From the NCBI RefSeq assembly GCF_014648475.1, contig NZ_BMRE01000001.1, positions 124,001-188,000 on the forward strand: 64,000 nucleotides of DNA, written 5' to 3'. The notes under the pieces are model-generated. The model saw only the letters and a list, made by a program, of their open reading frames with translations. It did not search any database and was not told the origin of the DNA. Within the stretch, counting starts at the first letter, position 1. Each line of letters starts with the position of its first letter. Source of the DNA: Lentzea flava (GTDB lineage: Bacteria; Actinomycetota; Actinomycetes; Mycobacteriales; Pseudonocardiaceae). A program made the position numbers and the translations under genes. Of this stretch, positions 16,654 through 25,310 are shown one piece after another.

Positions 16654-17284
16654 TCACCGCGGGCACCACGCACGCGACGGCGAGCATCGCCAGCCCGAAC
16701 TGGTCACCGCCGTCCGGTGTGCCGGGAACCGCCGACATGGCCCACGCGGCGACACCTCCGCCGACGAGCGTGATCGACCCCAGCACCGCGACGGCACGCC
16801 CCTTGACCTGCTTGCGCACCGGTTCACGGGCCGCGGCGGCGCAGTGGGTGCCCAGCGCGGCGACGATCACGCGGCTGTCCTGGGTGAGGCCGGTGAAGTG
16901 CAGCAGCGCCCCGTCGTCGAAGCGGATCGTGCAGTCGATGTCCGAGCCGGTGTAGGAGTAGGTGCCGCGTTCGGCGACGTCGACGGCCGTGACCTGGTCC
17001 CACGTCCACTCCCGGCGCACGCCGCCGAACTCGTGCGCGAGACCGTCCTCGTAGAGCTCGATCACCTCGGGCTTGCCCGCCTTGCGCAGCAGCACCACCG
17101 CGGCCGGGCCGGCGATCAGCAGGGGGAAGGCGGCGAAGACCAGCGCGTACTGCGCCCCGCCCAGGTCGATCACGAACATCAGCGCCAGCAGCAGGGCGCT
17201 GGCCAGCGCGACGATCAGCAGCACGCGGCCCAGGACGCGTCTTCGGCCGTTGGCGACGACATGTGTGCTCCGCAGGGGACCCAT
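16607..17284 (-). CDS. Four-helix membrane protein, unnamed
   Basis: 225 residues. It has two N-terminal transmembrane segments (~20-40 and 46-66), a soluble PH-like beta domain (PEVIELYEDGLAHEFGGVRR, WDQVTAVDVAE) and two C-terminal transmembrane segments (~165-185, 200-220). The arrangement resembles DUF6585-type proteins. It overlaps the convergent TetR gene. It is the last gene of a minus-strand run following the kinase and sucrase-ferredoxin genes. Confidence 0.65.
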   Translation of the reverse strand: MGPLRSTHVVANGRRRVLGRVLLIVALASALLLALMFVIDLGGAQYALVFAAFPLLIAGPAAVVLLRKAGKPEVIELYEDGLAHEFGGVRREWTWDQVTAVDVAERGTYSYTGSDIDCTIRFDDGALLHFTGLTQDSRVIVAALGTHCAAAAREPVRKQVKGRAVAVLGSITLVGGGVAAWAMSAVPGTPDGGDQFGLAMLAVACVVPAVISLILLIAVLVTGRR

Positions 17285-17293
17285 CCGATCAAC

Positions 17294-17842
17294 CTACCGA
17301 CCGGGTCCGACAGTTCCCGGTTCTTCCGCCAGGGCGGCCATCAGCGTTTCGTACGTCCGGCCGGGGTCGGCGCCGTCGGTCTCGATCACGACGCTGGCGG
17401 GCGTGAGGTAGGCGGCGAGGTGCTGGTGGATGCGGCGGATCACGGTGGCGCCGCCCATCGCCTCGACGGCGGCGTCGACGTGGTGGTCACGCCCCCGGAA
17501 GCGGTCGATCGTGGTCTCGGGCGCGGCGAGCAGCACGAACTCCCGGTACCGCGCGCCCGCCGCCGCGGCGGCCTGGGCGAAGGCCGCGCGCTGGCCGCGG
17601 TCGGTGACCAGCTGCGGCATGACGACGTCGTGGCCGGAGGACAGGTGCCGGGCGGCCATGGCGAGGGCGAGCGGGCGGACGAGGGTGACGGTGCCGAGGA
17701 AGTCCTCGCGCCAGCCGCCGATGAGCCGGACGATCTCGTCGGCGTCGAGGTTGAGCGTCTTGGGGTGCTCGTCGGCGTAGCGGGCGGCGATGGTCGACTT
17801 GCCGACGCCGGTGGGGCCGTTGAGGTGGATCAAGCTGGGCAC
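17294..17842 (-). CDS. AAA-type P-loop kinase-like ATPase
   Basis: 182 residues. Walker A LNGPTGVGKSTIAARYAD lies at ~7-24, with a later DADEIVRLIGG and lid-like RFRGRDHHVDAA. The size and layout match small-molecule or nucleotide kinases of the adenylylsulfate/chloramphenicol-kinase-like superfamily. The substrate is unknown. It is 9 bases downstream of sucrase-ferredoxin in the same orientation, probably one operon. Confidence 0.75.
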   Translation of the reverse strand: MPSLIHLNGPTGVGKSTIAARYADEHPKTLNLDADEIVRLIGGWREDFLGTVTLVRPLALAMAARHLSSGHDVVMPQLVTDRGQRAAFAQAAAAAGARYREFVLLAAPETTIDRFRGRDHHVDAAVEAMGGATVIRRIHQHLAAYLTPASVVIETDGADPGRTYETLMAALAEEPGTVGPGR

Positions 17843-17851
17843 GAGGCCACG

Positions 17852-18721
17852 TTAGCGGCAGACCTTCGCGAGCTCGTCGATCGCGGTGGCGACCAGGGCG
17901 ATCGCGATGTCGGGGAACTTCCCGCAGCTCGCGGGCCGCGGCGGCACCGGCTGCTCGGCGAGCGTCACCCGCCACTCGCGGCCGTCGGCGTGCCGCACGG
18001 TCGCGGAGTCGTCGGTCTCGCCGACGACGGTGAGCACGTCGCGGGTCTCGCCGATCTGGGCGCGGACGGCGACCTCGGCGACCTGCCCTCGCGGGGTGAA
18101 GCAGGACCGGCCGCGGCACCGGTCGGCGAGGATGCCCTCGGTGACGACGCGTTGGGCCAACTGGTGGTCGAGTCGTCCGTACAGGTGACCGGTGGGCAGC
18201 AGGACGCCGGTGGGGGCGAAGCGGTGCCCGCCGGTGTGCGTGCACTCCCACAGGTTCAGCGCGGTGGCGATCGGGCGGCCGTACAGGGCGCAGCAGACGT
18301 CGCGTTTGCTGTTCGTGCAGACCAGCAGCAGCGGGTCGTCGACAGGGGTGCCGAACGCGGTGGAGCGGCCCTCGCCGAGTGCGGCGAAGTCGAGTTCGAG
18401 CGCCTCTTCCGGGGCGGCCAGGTCGGCCTGTTCGAGCCAGGACGCGCCGGGCTTCGTCGAGGCCAGGTACACGCGGCGGCTGCCGGGGACGCGGTGGTCG
18501 GCGTGCTTGCCAGGACGGCGGATCAGCAGGATGCGCACACCGGTGCCGGCGGCGCGGCGCTGCAGTTCGGCACCGAGCTCGGGGTCGAGGTGGCTCTCCA
18601 CGATCGCGTCGCGGCCCCACGGGCCCGGCTGCTCCAGGCACAGCCACGCCGTCGCGGTCGCGGCCGTGCCGGCCAGCGGTTCGCCCGCGAAATCGGAGAG
18701 TATCGAGCACCTCATCTGCAC
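17852..18721 (-). CDS. Sucrase/ferredoxin-like (Suc_Fer) protein
   Basis: 289 residues (a start at the second Met, 18715, is equally possible). A thioredoxin-like ferredoxin fold with the family motifs LVCTNSKRDVCCALYGRP and WECTHTGGHRFAPTGVLLPT provides Cys and His ligands for a 2Fe-2S cluster. In actinobacteria this family often accompanies iron or siderophore functions. An iron-box-like site lies 28 bases upstream of the start. It likely heads an operon with the kinase-like gene. Confidence 0.88.
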   Translation of the reverse strand: MQMRCSILSDFAGEPLAGTAATATAWLCLEQPGPWGRDAIVESHLDPELGAELQRRAAGTGVRILLIRRPGKHADHRVPGSRRVYLASTKPGASWLEQADLAAPEEALELDFAALGEGRSTAFGTPVDDPLLLVCTNSKRDVCCALYGRPIATALNLWECTHTGGHRFAPTGVLLPTGHLYGRLDHQLAQRVVTEGILADRCRGRSCFTPRGQVAEVAVRAQIGETRDVLTVVGETDDSATVRHADGREWRVTLAEQPVPPRPASCGKFPDIAIALVATAIDELAKVCR

Positions 18722-18748
18722 ACTCTATACGGCCGTTCGGGTGAGGAA

Positions 18749-18765
18749 TAAGGTCACCCTTACCT
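18749..18765 (-). promoter_or_regulatory. Possible DtxR/IdeR-type iron box
   Basis: TAAGGTCACCCTTACCT agrees with TTAGGTTAGCCTAACCT (actinobacterial IdeR/DtxR box as I recall it) at 13 of 17 positions. It stands just upstream of the sucrase-ferredoxin gene, a plausible iron-repressed target. This is inference from one hand alignment. Confidence 0.4.
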
Positions 18766-18798
18766 GGTTTCACTGTGACGGCCGGGTCGAAACGCGGG

Positions 18799-19122
18799 TC
18801 AGCTTTCGAGCTGGGCGATCCGCTCGCGCAGCCCCTGCTCCAGGCGGGCCCGGTAGCCGAGGAACAGCTTGTTCGCCAGATACGGCGCCCAGTTGCCCTG
18901 GCGGGAGATGTTGTAGACGCGGTGCACGAGCAGCGCGCCGTCGAGGTGGGGGTGCAGCGAGTCCTCGCCGCGGTACCACCAGTCGCCCCAGTAGGCGATC
19001 ACGCCTCGTTCGCGGTCGACGAGCCGGTGCGACCCGGACTCGCCGGCGTCGGTGAACATCCGTTCCCGCACGTGCTCCAGCGGCGCGCGCACGACGCCGG
19101 ACACCTCGAACAGCAGTCTCAT
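18799..19122 (-). CDS. Small SRPBCC-like protein
   Basis: 107 residues. Its ATG overlaps the PadR stop (ATGA), so the two are translationally coupled. It starts MRLLFEVSGVVRAPLEHV, typical of START/SRPBCC proteins, then has Trp-rich strands (YWGDWWYRGED) and a C-terminal helix. It is shorter than most SRPBCC members (~140). A ligand-binding role coupled to the PadR regulator is inference. Confidence 0.65.
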   Translation of the reverse strand: MRLLFEVSGVVRAPLEHVRERMFTDAGESGSHRLVDRERGVIAYWGDWWYRGEDSLHPHLDGALLVHRVYNISRQGNWAPYLANKLFLGYRARLEQGLRERIAQLES

Positions 19123-19706
19123 CGGTGCTTGTCCTCCCAGTCCTCGTAGCCGCCGACGGTGCCGTCGCGGGTGGCGGCGGCGAACCAGGCGAGCCAGGCG
19201 CGTTCGGCGCGCAGCATGGCCATCCGGTAGTCGAGCTCGATCCACGCGAGCTGCGGCAGCCCCATGCCGGCGAGCTTCTCCAGCAGCACGGCCAGCGCGG
19301 TGAGCTGCTCACCGACGGCCGCTTCGCGTTGTTCGACGACGGCGAGCGCGTCGTGCGGTGGCAGCAGGCCGACCATCGAGATCCCGGCCTCGAACCGCCG
19401 GTACTCCTTGGCGGGGACGGCGATCAGCTCGCGCAGCCAGTCGTGCAGCTCGGCGGTGCCCGCCTCGGTGACCGCGTAGACGGTGCGTTCGGGGCGGTTG
19501 CCGGCCTTCTGCGTGGCGCCGGCGGTGATCAGCTCGTGGCGGTGCAGCTGCTCGACGACGGTGTAGAGGGAGCCGTAGTTGAGCTTGATCACCTCCTCCT
19601 GGTGGCGTTCGCGCATGGTCTGCGCCATCTCGTAGGGGTGCATGGGCCGTTCCGACAGCAGTGCCAGCACCGCGAGGGCCAGCGGGTTCGTGCGCTTGAA
19701 CGTCAT
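19119..19706 (-). CDS. PadR family transcriptional regulator
   Basis: 195 residues from ATG 19706; an upstream open frame exists but this start gives the family N-terminus LALAVLALLSERPMHPYEMA. The winged helix is followed by LNYGSLYTVVEQLHRHELI and a C-terminal helical dimerisation domain. It is divergent from an SDR gene with an inverted repeat between them, a probable autoregulated and co-regulated promoter. Confidence 0.92.
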   Translation of the reverse strand: MTFKRTNPLALAVLALLSERPMHPYEMAQTMRERHQEEVIKLNYGSLYTVVEQLHRHELITAGATQKAGNRPERTVYAVTEAGTAELHDWLRELIAVPAKEYRRFEAGISMVGLLPPHDALAVVEQREAAVGEQLTALAVLLEKLAGMGLPQLAWIELDYRMAMLRAERAWLAWFAAATRDGTVGGYEDWEDKHR

Positions 19707-19716
19707 ATCCGCTCCC

Positions 19717-19738
19717 GTATATCCGGCGCAGAATATAC
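19717..19738. promoter_or_regulatory. Inverted repeat, candidate PadR operator
   Basis: GTATAT (19717-19722) and ATATAC (19733-19738) form a perfect 6-bp inverted repeat with a 10-base spacer. It lies between the divergent PadR and SDR starts in an otherwise G+C-rich context. Confidence 0.55.
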
Positions 19739-19754
19739 TGGTAGGGTGGGTGGC

Positions 19755-20453
19755 ATGACAACGGTGATCACCGGGGGAAGCCGGGGTATCGGTGCCGCGA
19801 CCGCGCGCAGGCTCGTGCGCGACGGGCACCGGGTCGTGATCAGCTACCGCCAGGCCGCCGAGGAGGCCCGGCTGCTGGAGAAGGAGCTCGGCGTGCTCGC
19901 CGTGCAGGCCGACACCTCCGACGAGGACGACGTCGCGCGCCTGTTCGACGCCGCGGGCGACGACATCACCGGCGTGGTGAACAACGCCGGCATCACCTCA
20001 CCGTCGGGTCCGCTCGCCGAGCTGCGCACCGAGGACCTGCGCCGCGTGGTGGACGTGAACGTGATCGGCGCCTTCTTCGTCGCCCGCGAGGCGGCACGGC
20101 GGATGACGCGCGGCGCGATCGTGAACGTGTCGTCGGGGGCGGCGACGCTGGGCAGCCCGGGGGAGTACGTCCACTACGCCGCCACCAAGGCCGCCGTGGA
20201 CGCGTTGACGATCGGCCTGGGCAAGGAGCTCGCGCCCCGCGGGATCCGGGTCAACGGCGTGCAGCCCGGCACCATCCGCACGGACATCCACCAGCTGTCG
20301 GGCCAGCCGGACCGGCCGGACAAGGTCGCGGGCCGGGTCCCGATGGGCCGCCCCGGCGAGCCGGAGGAGATCGCGAACGCCATCGCGTGGCTGCTGTCGG
20401 AGGAGGCCTCCTACGCCACGGGCGCGATCCTGCGCGTCACCGGCGGAACGTGA
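19755..20453 (+). CDS. SDR family oxidoreductase
   Basis: 232 residues from ATG 19755. Cofactor motif TGGSRGIGAA near the N-terminus, NNAG strand motif (VVNNAGITSP), catalytic Ser in VNVSSGAA and Y-x3-K in YVHYAATK. This is a classical SDR of the FabG/3-oxoacyl reductase type; the substrate is unknown. It is divergent from and probably regulated by PadR. Confidence 0.9.
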   Translation: MTTVITGGSRGIGAATARRLVRDGHRVVISYRQAAEEARLLEKELGVLAVQADTSDEDDVARLFDAAGDDITGVVNNAGITSPSGPLAELRTEDLRRVVDVNVIGAFFVAREAARRMTRGAIVNVSSGAATLGSPGEYVHYAATKAAVDALTIGLGKELAPRGIRVNGVQPGTIRTDIHQLSGQPDRPDKVAGRVPMGRPGEPEEIANAIAWLLSEEASYATGAILRVTGGT

Positions 20454-20508
20454 GTGCGGACTTTCGCCTCTGAAGCCGCGCGGACCGCTGCCCCTAAGCT
20501 TCACCGTC

Positions 20509-21138
20509 ATGTCCGCGCCCACGCTCACCGACTTCGTGCTTGCCCACACGACCCTCACGCCGGTGCCGCTGGTGCCCGAGGTGGTCCTGCACAGCGCGGT
20601 CGAGGCGATGGACCTGTGGGAACTGACCGAGAACGACCAGCCGCCGTTCTGGGCGTTCCCGTGGGCGGGCGGCCAGGCCCTGGCCAGGCACCTGCTCGAC
20701 CACCCCGGCCTGGTGCGCGACCGGAAGGTCTTCGACCTCGCCTCCGGCTCCGGCCTCGTCGCGATCGCGGCGGCGCTGGCGGGCGCGGACGCGGTGACCG
20801 CCAACGACATCGACCCGCTGTCGCTGGCCGCGGTCGAGCTCAACGCCGCGGCCAACGGCGTCGCGGTCCGCACCCTGCCCGGTGACCAGCTCGACAGCGA
20901 CGCCCACGGCGCCGACGTCGTGCTGGCCGGCGACGTCTTCTACGACGCGCGGATCACCGCGCTGGTGCTGCCGTTCCTGACCAGGGCCGCCGCACGGGGC
21001 GCGCTGGTGCTGATCGGCGACCCCGACCGCGCGCACCTGCCACGCGACCGGTTCACCGCGCAGGCCCGCTACGAGGTGCCGGTGCCGCTGACGCTGGAGA
21101 GCACCGAGACCCGCAGCGCCACGATCTGGCGCGCCTAG
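20509..21138 (+). CDS. Class I SAM-dependent methyltransferase
   Basis: 209 residues. Motif I VFDLASGSGLVAIAAALAGA and acidic motif II (ANDIDPLSL) bind SAM, followed by VVLAGDVFYD, similar to nicotinamide N-methyltransferase/protein lysine methyltransferase-like enzymes (Nnt1 type). The stop shares CTAG (21135-21138) with the convergent VOC gene. Confidence 0.85.
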   Translation: MSAPTLTDFVLAHTTLTPVPLVPEVVLHSAVEAMDLWELTENDQPPFWAFPWAGGQALARHLLDHPGLVRDRKVFDLASGSGLVAIAAALAGADAVTANDIDPLSLAAVELNAAANGVAVRTLPGDQLDSDAHGADVVLAGDVFYDARITALVLPFLTRAAARGALVLIGDPDRAHLPRDRFTAQARYEVPVPLTLESTETRSATIWRA

Positions 21139-21494
21139 CCGGTGACCAGGCAGAACGGGTGCCCGGCCGGGTCGGCGTAGACCCGGAACCCGCCCGGCTT
21201 CGCCGACCCCTTCAGCAGCGTCGCACCCAGCTCCAGCACGAGAGGCTCGGCGGCGTCGAGGTCGGCGACCAGCACGTCGAGGTGAATCTGCTGCGGGTGC
21301 TCCTGGCCGGGCCACTGAGGTGGCGAGTAGTCGTCGACGCGCTGGAACGACACCCGTCCGCGCGAGGTCACCAGGGTCGTCCACGCGCCGTCGGAGTCGG
21401 TGATCTCGCCGCCGATCACCTGCCGGTAGAACCCGGCCAGGTCGTCCGGATCGGGGCAGTCGATCACCACGTCGTAGAGCTCACCGATCGCCAT
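21135..21494 (-). CDS. VOC (glyoxalase/bleomycin-resistance fold) protein
   Basis: 119 residues, one pair of beta-alpha-beta3 modules. DVVIDCPDPDDLAGFYRQVI begins the fold, and HLDVLVADLDAAEPLVLELGA and VYADPAGHPFCLV complete it. Possible metal ligands are present, but the activity is unknown. It sits 10 bases downstream of the 2OG oxygenase gene, so co-transcription is likely. Confidence 0.88.
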   Translation of the reverse strand: MAIGELYDVVIDCPDPDDLAGFYRQVIGGEITDSDGAWTTLVTSRGRVSFQRVDDYSPPQWPGQEHPQQIHLDVLVADLDAAEPLVLELGATLLKGSAKPGGFRVYADPAGHPFCLVTG

Positions 21495-21504
21495 GACCCC
21501 TGTT

Positions 21505-22431
21505 CTACCCGATGGAGATCGCGGCGAGCTTCGCTTTCAGGTACTCCCCGCCACCCACCTCGGGGTAGCGGCCGTCCAGCGACACGATCCGCGCGCCGGG
21601 GTCGGTGTTGTAGAAGAAGATCAGCGACACCAGGTCCTCGTCCGGTGCCGAGGCGTCCGGCGGCAGCACGCGGTGCGGGGTGGAACGCCACCGGTCCGAC
21701 ACCCAGCGGGCCATCAGGTCACCGATGTTGATCGTGAAGGCGGCCGGGTCGAACGGCGCGTCCTCCCACCTCCCGTCGGCACCGCGGACCTGCAGCCCGC
21801 CCACGCCGTGCTGGCGGTCCAGGATCGTCACGGTGCCGAAGTCGGTGTGCTCGCCGATGCGGAACTGTCCCGGCTGCGCGGGCCCAACCTGCCGCAACGG
21901 CGGGTAGTGGTTGACGTTCATGTTGTACGAGGGCGTGCGCGTGTGACGGGTGAACAGGTCCTCCTGCTCGCCGAGCGCGACCGCGAAGATCGTCAGCAGC
22001 TCGTCCGCCAGCGTCCGCATCCGCCGCAGGTAGTCGGTGACCACCGGTTCGAGCTCCGGCACCTCGCTGGGGAAGACGTTGGGGCGGAAGAAGAACGGGT
22101 CCTCGCCCTCCGTGTCGTCCGAGCCGAACGTGAGCGTCTCCTTCAGATCCGGGGGAGCCATGCCGCCGTCGGCGCGGCCGGTGGCCTGCTCGTCCGGCGG
22201 CAGCCAGCCCCGCCCGCCGGTGCGCACGGCGTAGCGCTGCTTGTCCTGCGCGGGCAGCGCGAAGAACCGGCGCGTCAGCTCACGCGTCCGCTCGCGCAGC
22301 TCGTCCGGCACGCCGTGCCCGGTGATCAGCAGAAACCCCGACTCCCGCAACGCCGCGTCGACCCGCGCCGCCACCTCGGCACGCCCCGTGCCGTCGAACC
22401 ACCCGGTCAAGTCCACCAGCGGAACACCCAT
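21505..22431 (-). CDS. Isopenicillin N synthase-like 2-oxoglutarate/Fe(II) oxygenase
   Basis: 308 residues. A DIOX_N domain (VPLVDLTGWFDG) is followed by a 2OG-FeII domain with iron ligands H-x-D in IGEHTDFGTVTIL, distal His in STPHRVLPP and an RIVSLDGRYPEV tail. Members hydroxylate or desaturate small molecules. No biosynthetic cluster surrounds it, so the substrate is unknown. Confidence 0.9.
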   Translation of the reverse strand: MGVPLVDLTGWFDGTGRAEVAARVDAALRESGFLLITGHGVPDELRERTRELTRRFFALPAQDKQRYAVRTGGRGWLPPDEQATGRADGGMAPPDLKETLTFGSDDTEGEDPFFFRPNVFPSEVPELEPVVTDYLRRMRTLADELLTIFAVALGEQEDLFTRHTRTPSYNMNVNHYPPLRQVGPAQPGQFRIGEHTDFGTVTILDRQHGVGGLQVRGADGRWEDAPFDPAAFTINIGDLMARWVSDRWRSTPHRVLPPDASAPDEDLVSLIFFYNTDPGARIVSLDGRYPEVGGGEYLKAKLAAISIG

Positions 22432-22473
22432 GGCTGCACTCCTACCGCCGCCGCACCGATCGCACCAGGTGAA

Positions 22474-23223
22474 CTAACCCAGCCGTTCCACCACGAACGC
22501 GGTCAGGAACCCCGCGGTGGTGCACAGACCGGTGTAGAGCCGGGCCCGTTCGTAGGCCTCCGGGATCATCGTGTCCGCGATCATCGCCAGGATCGCCCCC
22601 GCCGCCACCGCCGTGATCACCGCGATCAGCTGCGGCGAGGCGCCGTCGAGCAGAACGTTGCCCACAGCCGCGGCGACACCACTGGCCACCGCGATCGCAC
22701 CCCACACCCCGAACACGTAGCCCGCCCCGCGGCCCGCCTGCTTCATGCCGGCGACGCTGGACAGTCCTTCCGGGACGTTCGAGATGACCACCGCCGCCAG
22801 CATCGCCACCCCGATCCCGCCGCCACCCAGCAACGACACCCCCAGCACCACCGACTCCGGGACCCCGTCGAGCAACGCGCCCACCGCGATCGCCGTGCCA
22901 CTACCGGCCTGGTCCTGTTCGGACGGCTGGTTGCTGCTGCGCTTGCGATGCCGGGCACCCCGCCGCGCCAGCACCACGTTCGCCAGCACGTACACCACCG
23001 CGCCACCGAGAAACCCGACGGAGGTGGCGAGCAGACCACCGTTGCGCTCCGCCTCGTCCATCAGCTCGAACGCCGCCGCCGCGGTCAGCACACCCGCACC
23101 GAACGCCATCACCACCGCGACCACGTCACGGGGGACACGCACGAACCAGGCGACCAGGGCGCCCACCAGGAGCGCCCCGCCACCCGCCAACCCCCACAAC
23201 CCGGCCTCAGCCCACTGCGCCAC
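22474..23223 (-). CDS. ZIP family metal transporter
   Basis: 249 residues with about eight transmembrane segments. Helix IV has LLDGVPESVVLG and helix V VISNVPEGLSSVAG, equivalents of the ZIP HN-x3-PEG metal-binding motifs (His replaced by Asp and Ser here). A charged cytosolic loop sits at ~95-112. It probably moves divalent metal (zinc or manganese). It ends 42 bases before the oxygenase start and begins 3 bases after the epoxide hydrolase stop. Confidence 0.88.
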   Translation of the reverse strand: MAQWAEAGLWGLAGGGALLVGALVAWFVRVPRDVVAVVMAFGAGVLTAAAAFELMDEAERNGGLLATSVGFLGGAVVYVLANVVLARRGARHRKRSSNQPSEQDQAGSGTAIAVGALLDGVPESVVLGVSLLGGGGIGVAMLAAVVISNVPEGLSSVAGMKQAGRGAGYVFGVWGAIAVASGVAAAVGNVLLDGASPQLIAVITAVAAGAILAMIADTMIPEAYERARLYTGLCTTAGFLTAFVVERLG

Positions 23224-23226
23224 GAC

Positions 23227-24312
23227 CTACATCTTCGCGAAGAACGCCTTGAGATCACCGGACAGCTCCTCCGGCGCGTCGTGCCCGGAGTAGTGACCAC
23301 CCGTCGCGAACTCCGACCAGTGCACGATGTTGTGGTGATCGCGCTCGGCGAAGCGCCGCACGGTCTGGAAGTCGTCCCGGAACACCGCCACCCCCAGCGG
23401 GAACGTCGTCGGCTCGGTCGGCGTGTCCTCGCGGTGCTTGTCCTCGAAGTACAACCGCGCCGACGACCCCGCGGTGCGGGTGAACCAGTAGATCGACACG
23501 TTGGCCAGCAGGAAGTCCCTCGTCACCGCCGGCTCACCCATCAGCTGCATCGTCCACGCCAGCTGCCCGACGGGGGAGTCCGCCAGCGCGAACGCCACGT
23601 TCTGCGGCCGCGCCTGCTGCAGGCTCGCATACCCCGACAGGTTCTCCCAGAAGTTCTGCAGCACCCCGAGCCGCCGGAAGTCCTCCTCGGTCAGCCCCTC
23701 CATCTCCGCCGGATCACCCGACGGGAACGAGAAGACCTGCGTCACGTGCACCCCCGCCACGCGCTCCGGCGCCACCCGCCCCACCTCGGGCGCGATCAGC
23801 GACCCGGCGTCGTTGCCGTGCACCCCGTACCGCTCGTAGCCCAGCCGCGCCATCAGCTCCGCGAACGCCCTCGCGATCCGCCCCGAGTGCCAGCCGGTCT
23901 CGGTCGTCGGCCCGGAGAACCCGAACCCCGGGATCGACGGGATCACCAGGTGGAAGTCGTCCCGCAACCGGTCGATCACCCCCACGAACTCCATGATCGA
24001 CCCCGGCCAGCCGTGAATCATCAGCAACGGCAACGCCTCCGGGTTCGCACTCCGCACGTGCAGGAAGTGAACGTTCGTCCCGTCGACCTCCGTGACGAAC
24101 TGCGGGTGCGCGTTGAGCGTGCGCTCCACCGCCCGCCAGTCGAACTCCTCGGCCCAGTACCGCGCCATCTCCTGCACCGTCTCGACGGCGTCCCCGTACC
24201 GCGCGCCCGCCCCCGGCACCTGATCCGTCCACCGCGTCCGCGCCAACCGGAACCGCAGCTCCTCGACGTCCGCCTCGTCAACCGCGATGTGGAACTCCCT
24301 GATCTCCGTCAT
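23227..24312 (-). CDS. Epoxide hydrolase with N-terminal EHN domain (copy 1)
   Basis: 361 residues. The EHN domain (~1-110) precedes an alpha/beta-hydrolase domain. LLMIHGWPGSIMEF carries the oxyanion HGWP, the nucleophile Asp is in YGVHGNDAGSLIA, and the terminal His is in FATGGHYSGHDAPEEL. It hydrolyses an epoxide to a diol; juvenile-hormone-type names are often given to this family. It is divergent from a WYL regulator. A homologous but inverted pair occurs at 51750-53807. Confidence 0.92.
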   Translation of the reverse strand: MTEIREFHIAVDEADVEELRFRLARTRWTDQVPGAGARYGDAVETVQEMARYWAEEFDWRAVERTLNAHPQFVTEVDGTNVHFLHVRSANPEALPLLMIHGWPGSIMEFVGVIDRLRDDFHLVIPSIPGFGFSGPTTETGWHSGRIARAFAELMARLGYERYGVHGNDAGSLIAPEVGRVAPERVAGVHVTQVFSFPSGDPAEMEGLTEEDFRRLGVLQNFWENLSGYASLQQARPQNVAFALADSPVGQLAWTMQLMGEPAVTRDFLLANVSIYWFTRTAGSSARLYFEDKHREDTPTEPTTFPLGVAVFRDDFQTVRRFAERDHHNIVHWSEFATGGHYSGHDAPEELSGDLKAFFAKM

Positions 24313-24316
24313 AACC

Positions 24317-24334
24317 CAAGGCTAGAAGGCCTTG
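24317..24334. promoter_or_regulatory. Inverted repeat between epoxide hydrolase 1 and its WYL regulator
   Basis: CAAGGC (24317-24322) and GCCTTG (24329-24334) form a perfect 6-bp inverted repeat with a 6-base spacer, in the 51-base divergent promoter region. It is a candidate binding site for the WYL regulator encoded to the right. Confidence 0.5.
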
Positions 24335-24363
24335 TGGCCAACTCCTGTCCTAAAGTCTCGGTC

Positions 24364-25308
24364 ATGTTGGAAACCTCGGCACGGCTGCTGCGCCTGCTCG
24401 CCCTCCTGCAGTCCCGCCGCGACTGGCAAGGCGCGGAACTCGCCGACGAACTCCAGATCAGCCAGCGCACGGTCCGTCGCGACATCGACCGCCTGCGCGA
24501 ACTCGGCTACCCCGTCAACGCCACCACCGGCACCTTCGGCGGCTACCGCCTCGGCGCCGGCGCCGAACTCCCACCCCTGCTGCTCGACGACAACGAAGCC
24601 GTCGCCGTCGCCGCCGCCCTGCGCACCAACGCCGTCACGGGCCTCGAAGAAGTCTCCCTGCGCGCCCTGCTCAAACTCGAACAGGTCCTGCCCTCCCGCC
24701 TGCGCCACCGCGTCTCCGCCCTGCAGCACATCGAATCCGTCCCCCGCGACACCCCTGGCCCGGCCCTCGACCCCGAACTGCTCTCCACCCTCGCCGCCGC
24801 CTGCCGCGACAGCGACACCATCCGCTTCGACTACCACTCCCACGACGGCACCCCCTCCCGCCGCCGCGTCGAACCCCACCGCCTCGTCAACTGGGGCCGC
24901 CGCTGGTACCTCGTCGCCTGGGACTGCGACCGCACCGACTGGCGCAGCTTCCGCGTCGACCGCATCAGCCCACCCCGGCCCCCGTTCGGCCCCCGCTTCA
25001 CCCCGCGCGACTTCGACGCCACCACCTACGTCGCCTCCAGCACCACCTCAGCCGCCTGGCGCTTCCAAGCCCGCGTCCTCGTCCACGCCCCAGCCGACGT
25101 CATCGCCGCCCGCATCACCGCCGCCGTCGGCACCGTCGAAGCCGTCGACGCCACCACCTGCGTCCTCGTCACCGGCGCCGACACCGTCGAAACCCTCGCC
25201 GTCTGGATCGGCATGCTCGGCCACGACTTCGAAGTCACCTCACCACCCGAACTCGTGGCACACGTTCGCACTCTTGCGGCCCGCTACGCCCGCGCCGTAC
25301 AAGACTGA
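24364..25308 (+). CDS. WYL-domain (YafY-type) transcriptional regulator (copy 1)
   Basis: 314 residues. N-terminal HTH_11 (MLETSARLLRLLALLQSRRD, then ISQRTVRRDIDRLRELGYPV), central WYL domain (RVEPHRLVNWGRRWYLVAWD) and a WCX C-terminal extension. WYL proteins sense nucleic-acid or nucleotide ligands or other effectors. The divergent epoxide hydrolase is the likely target. It is clearly paralogous to the regulator at 51750-52676. Confidence 0.93.
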   Translation: MLETSARLLRLLALLQSRRDWQGAELADELQISQRTVRRDIDRLRELGYPVNATTGTFGGYRLGAGAELPPLLLDDNEAVAVAAALRTNAVTGLEEVSLRALLKLEQVLPSRLRHRVSALQHIESVPRDTPGPALDPELLSTLAAACRDSDTIRFDYHSHDGTPSRRRVEPHRLVNWGRRWYLVAWDCDRTDWRSFRVDRISPPRPPFGPRFTPRDFDATTYVASSTTSAAWRFQARVLVHAPADVIAARITAAVGTVEAVDATTCVLVTGADTVETLAVWIGMLGHDFEVTSPPELVAHVRTLAARYARAVQD

Positions 25309-25310
25309 CC

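Noticed and set aside
16430..18751. 773-residue plus-strand open frame
   Set aside because: It overlaps a TetR gene, a membrane-protein gene, a kinase and sucrase-ferredoxin on the other strand; only the latter show motifs.
21493..24363. Plus-strand N-terminal extension of the WYL regulator (about 950 residues)
   Set aside because: It is antisense to the 2OG oxygenase, ZIP and epoxide hydrolase genes. The true start is ATG 24364 where the family N-terminus begins.
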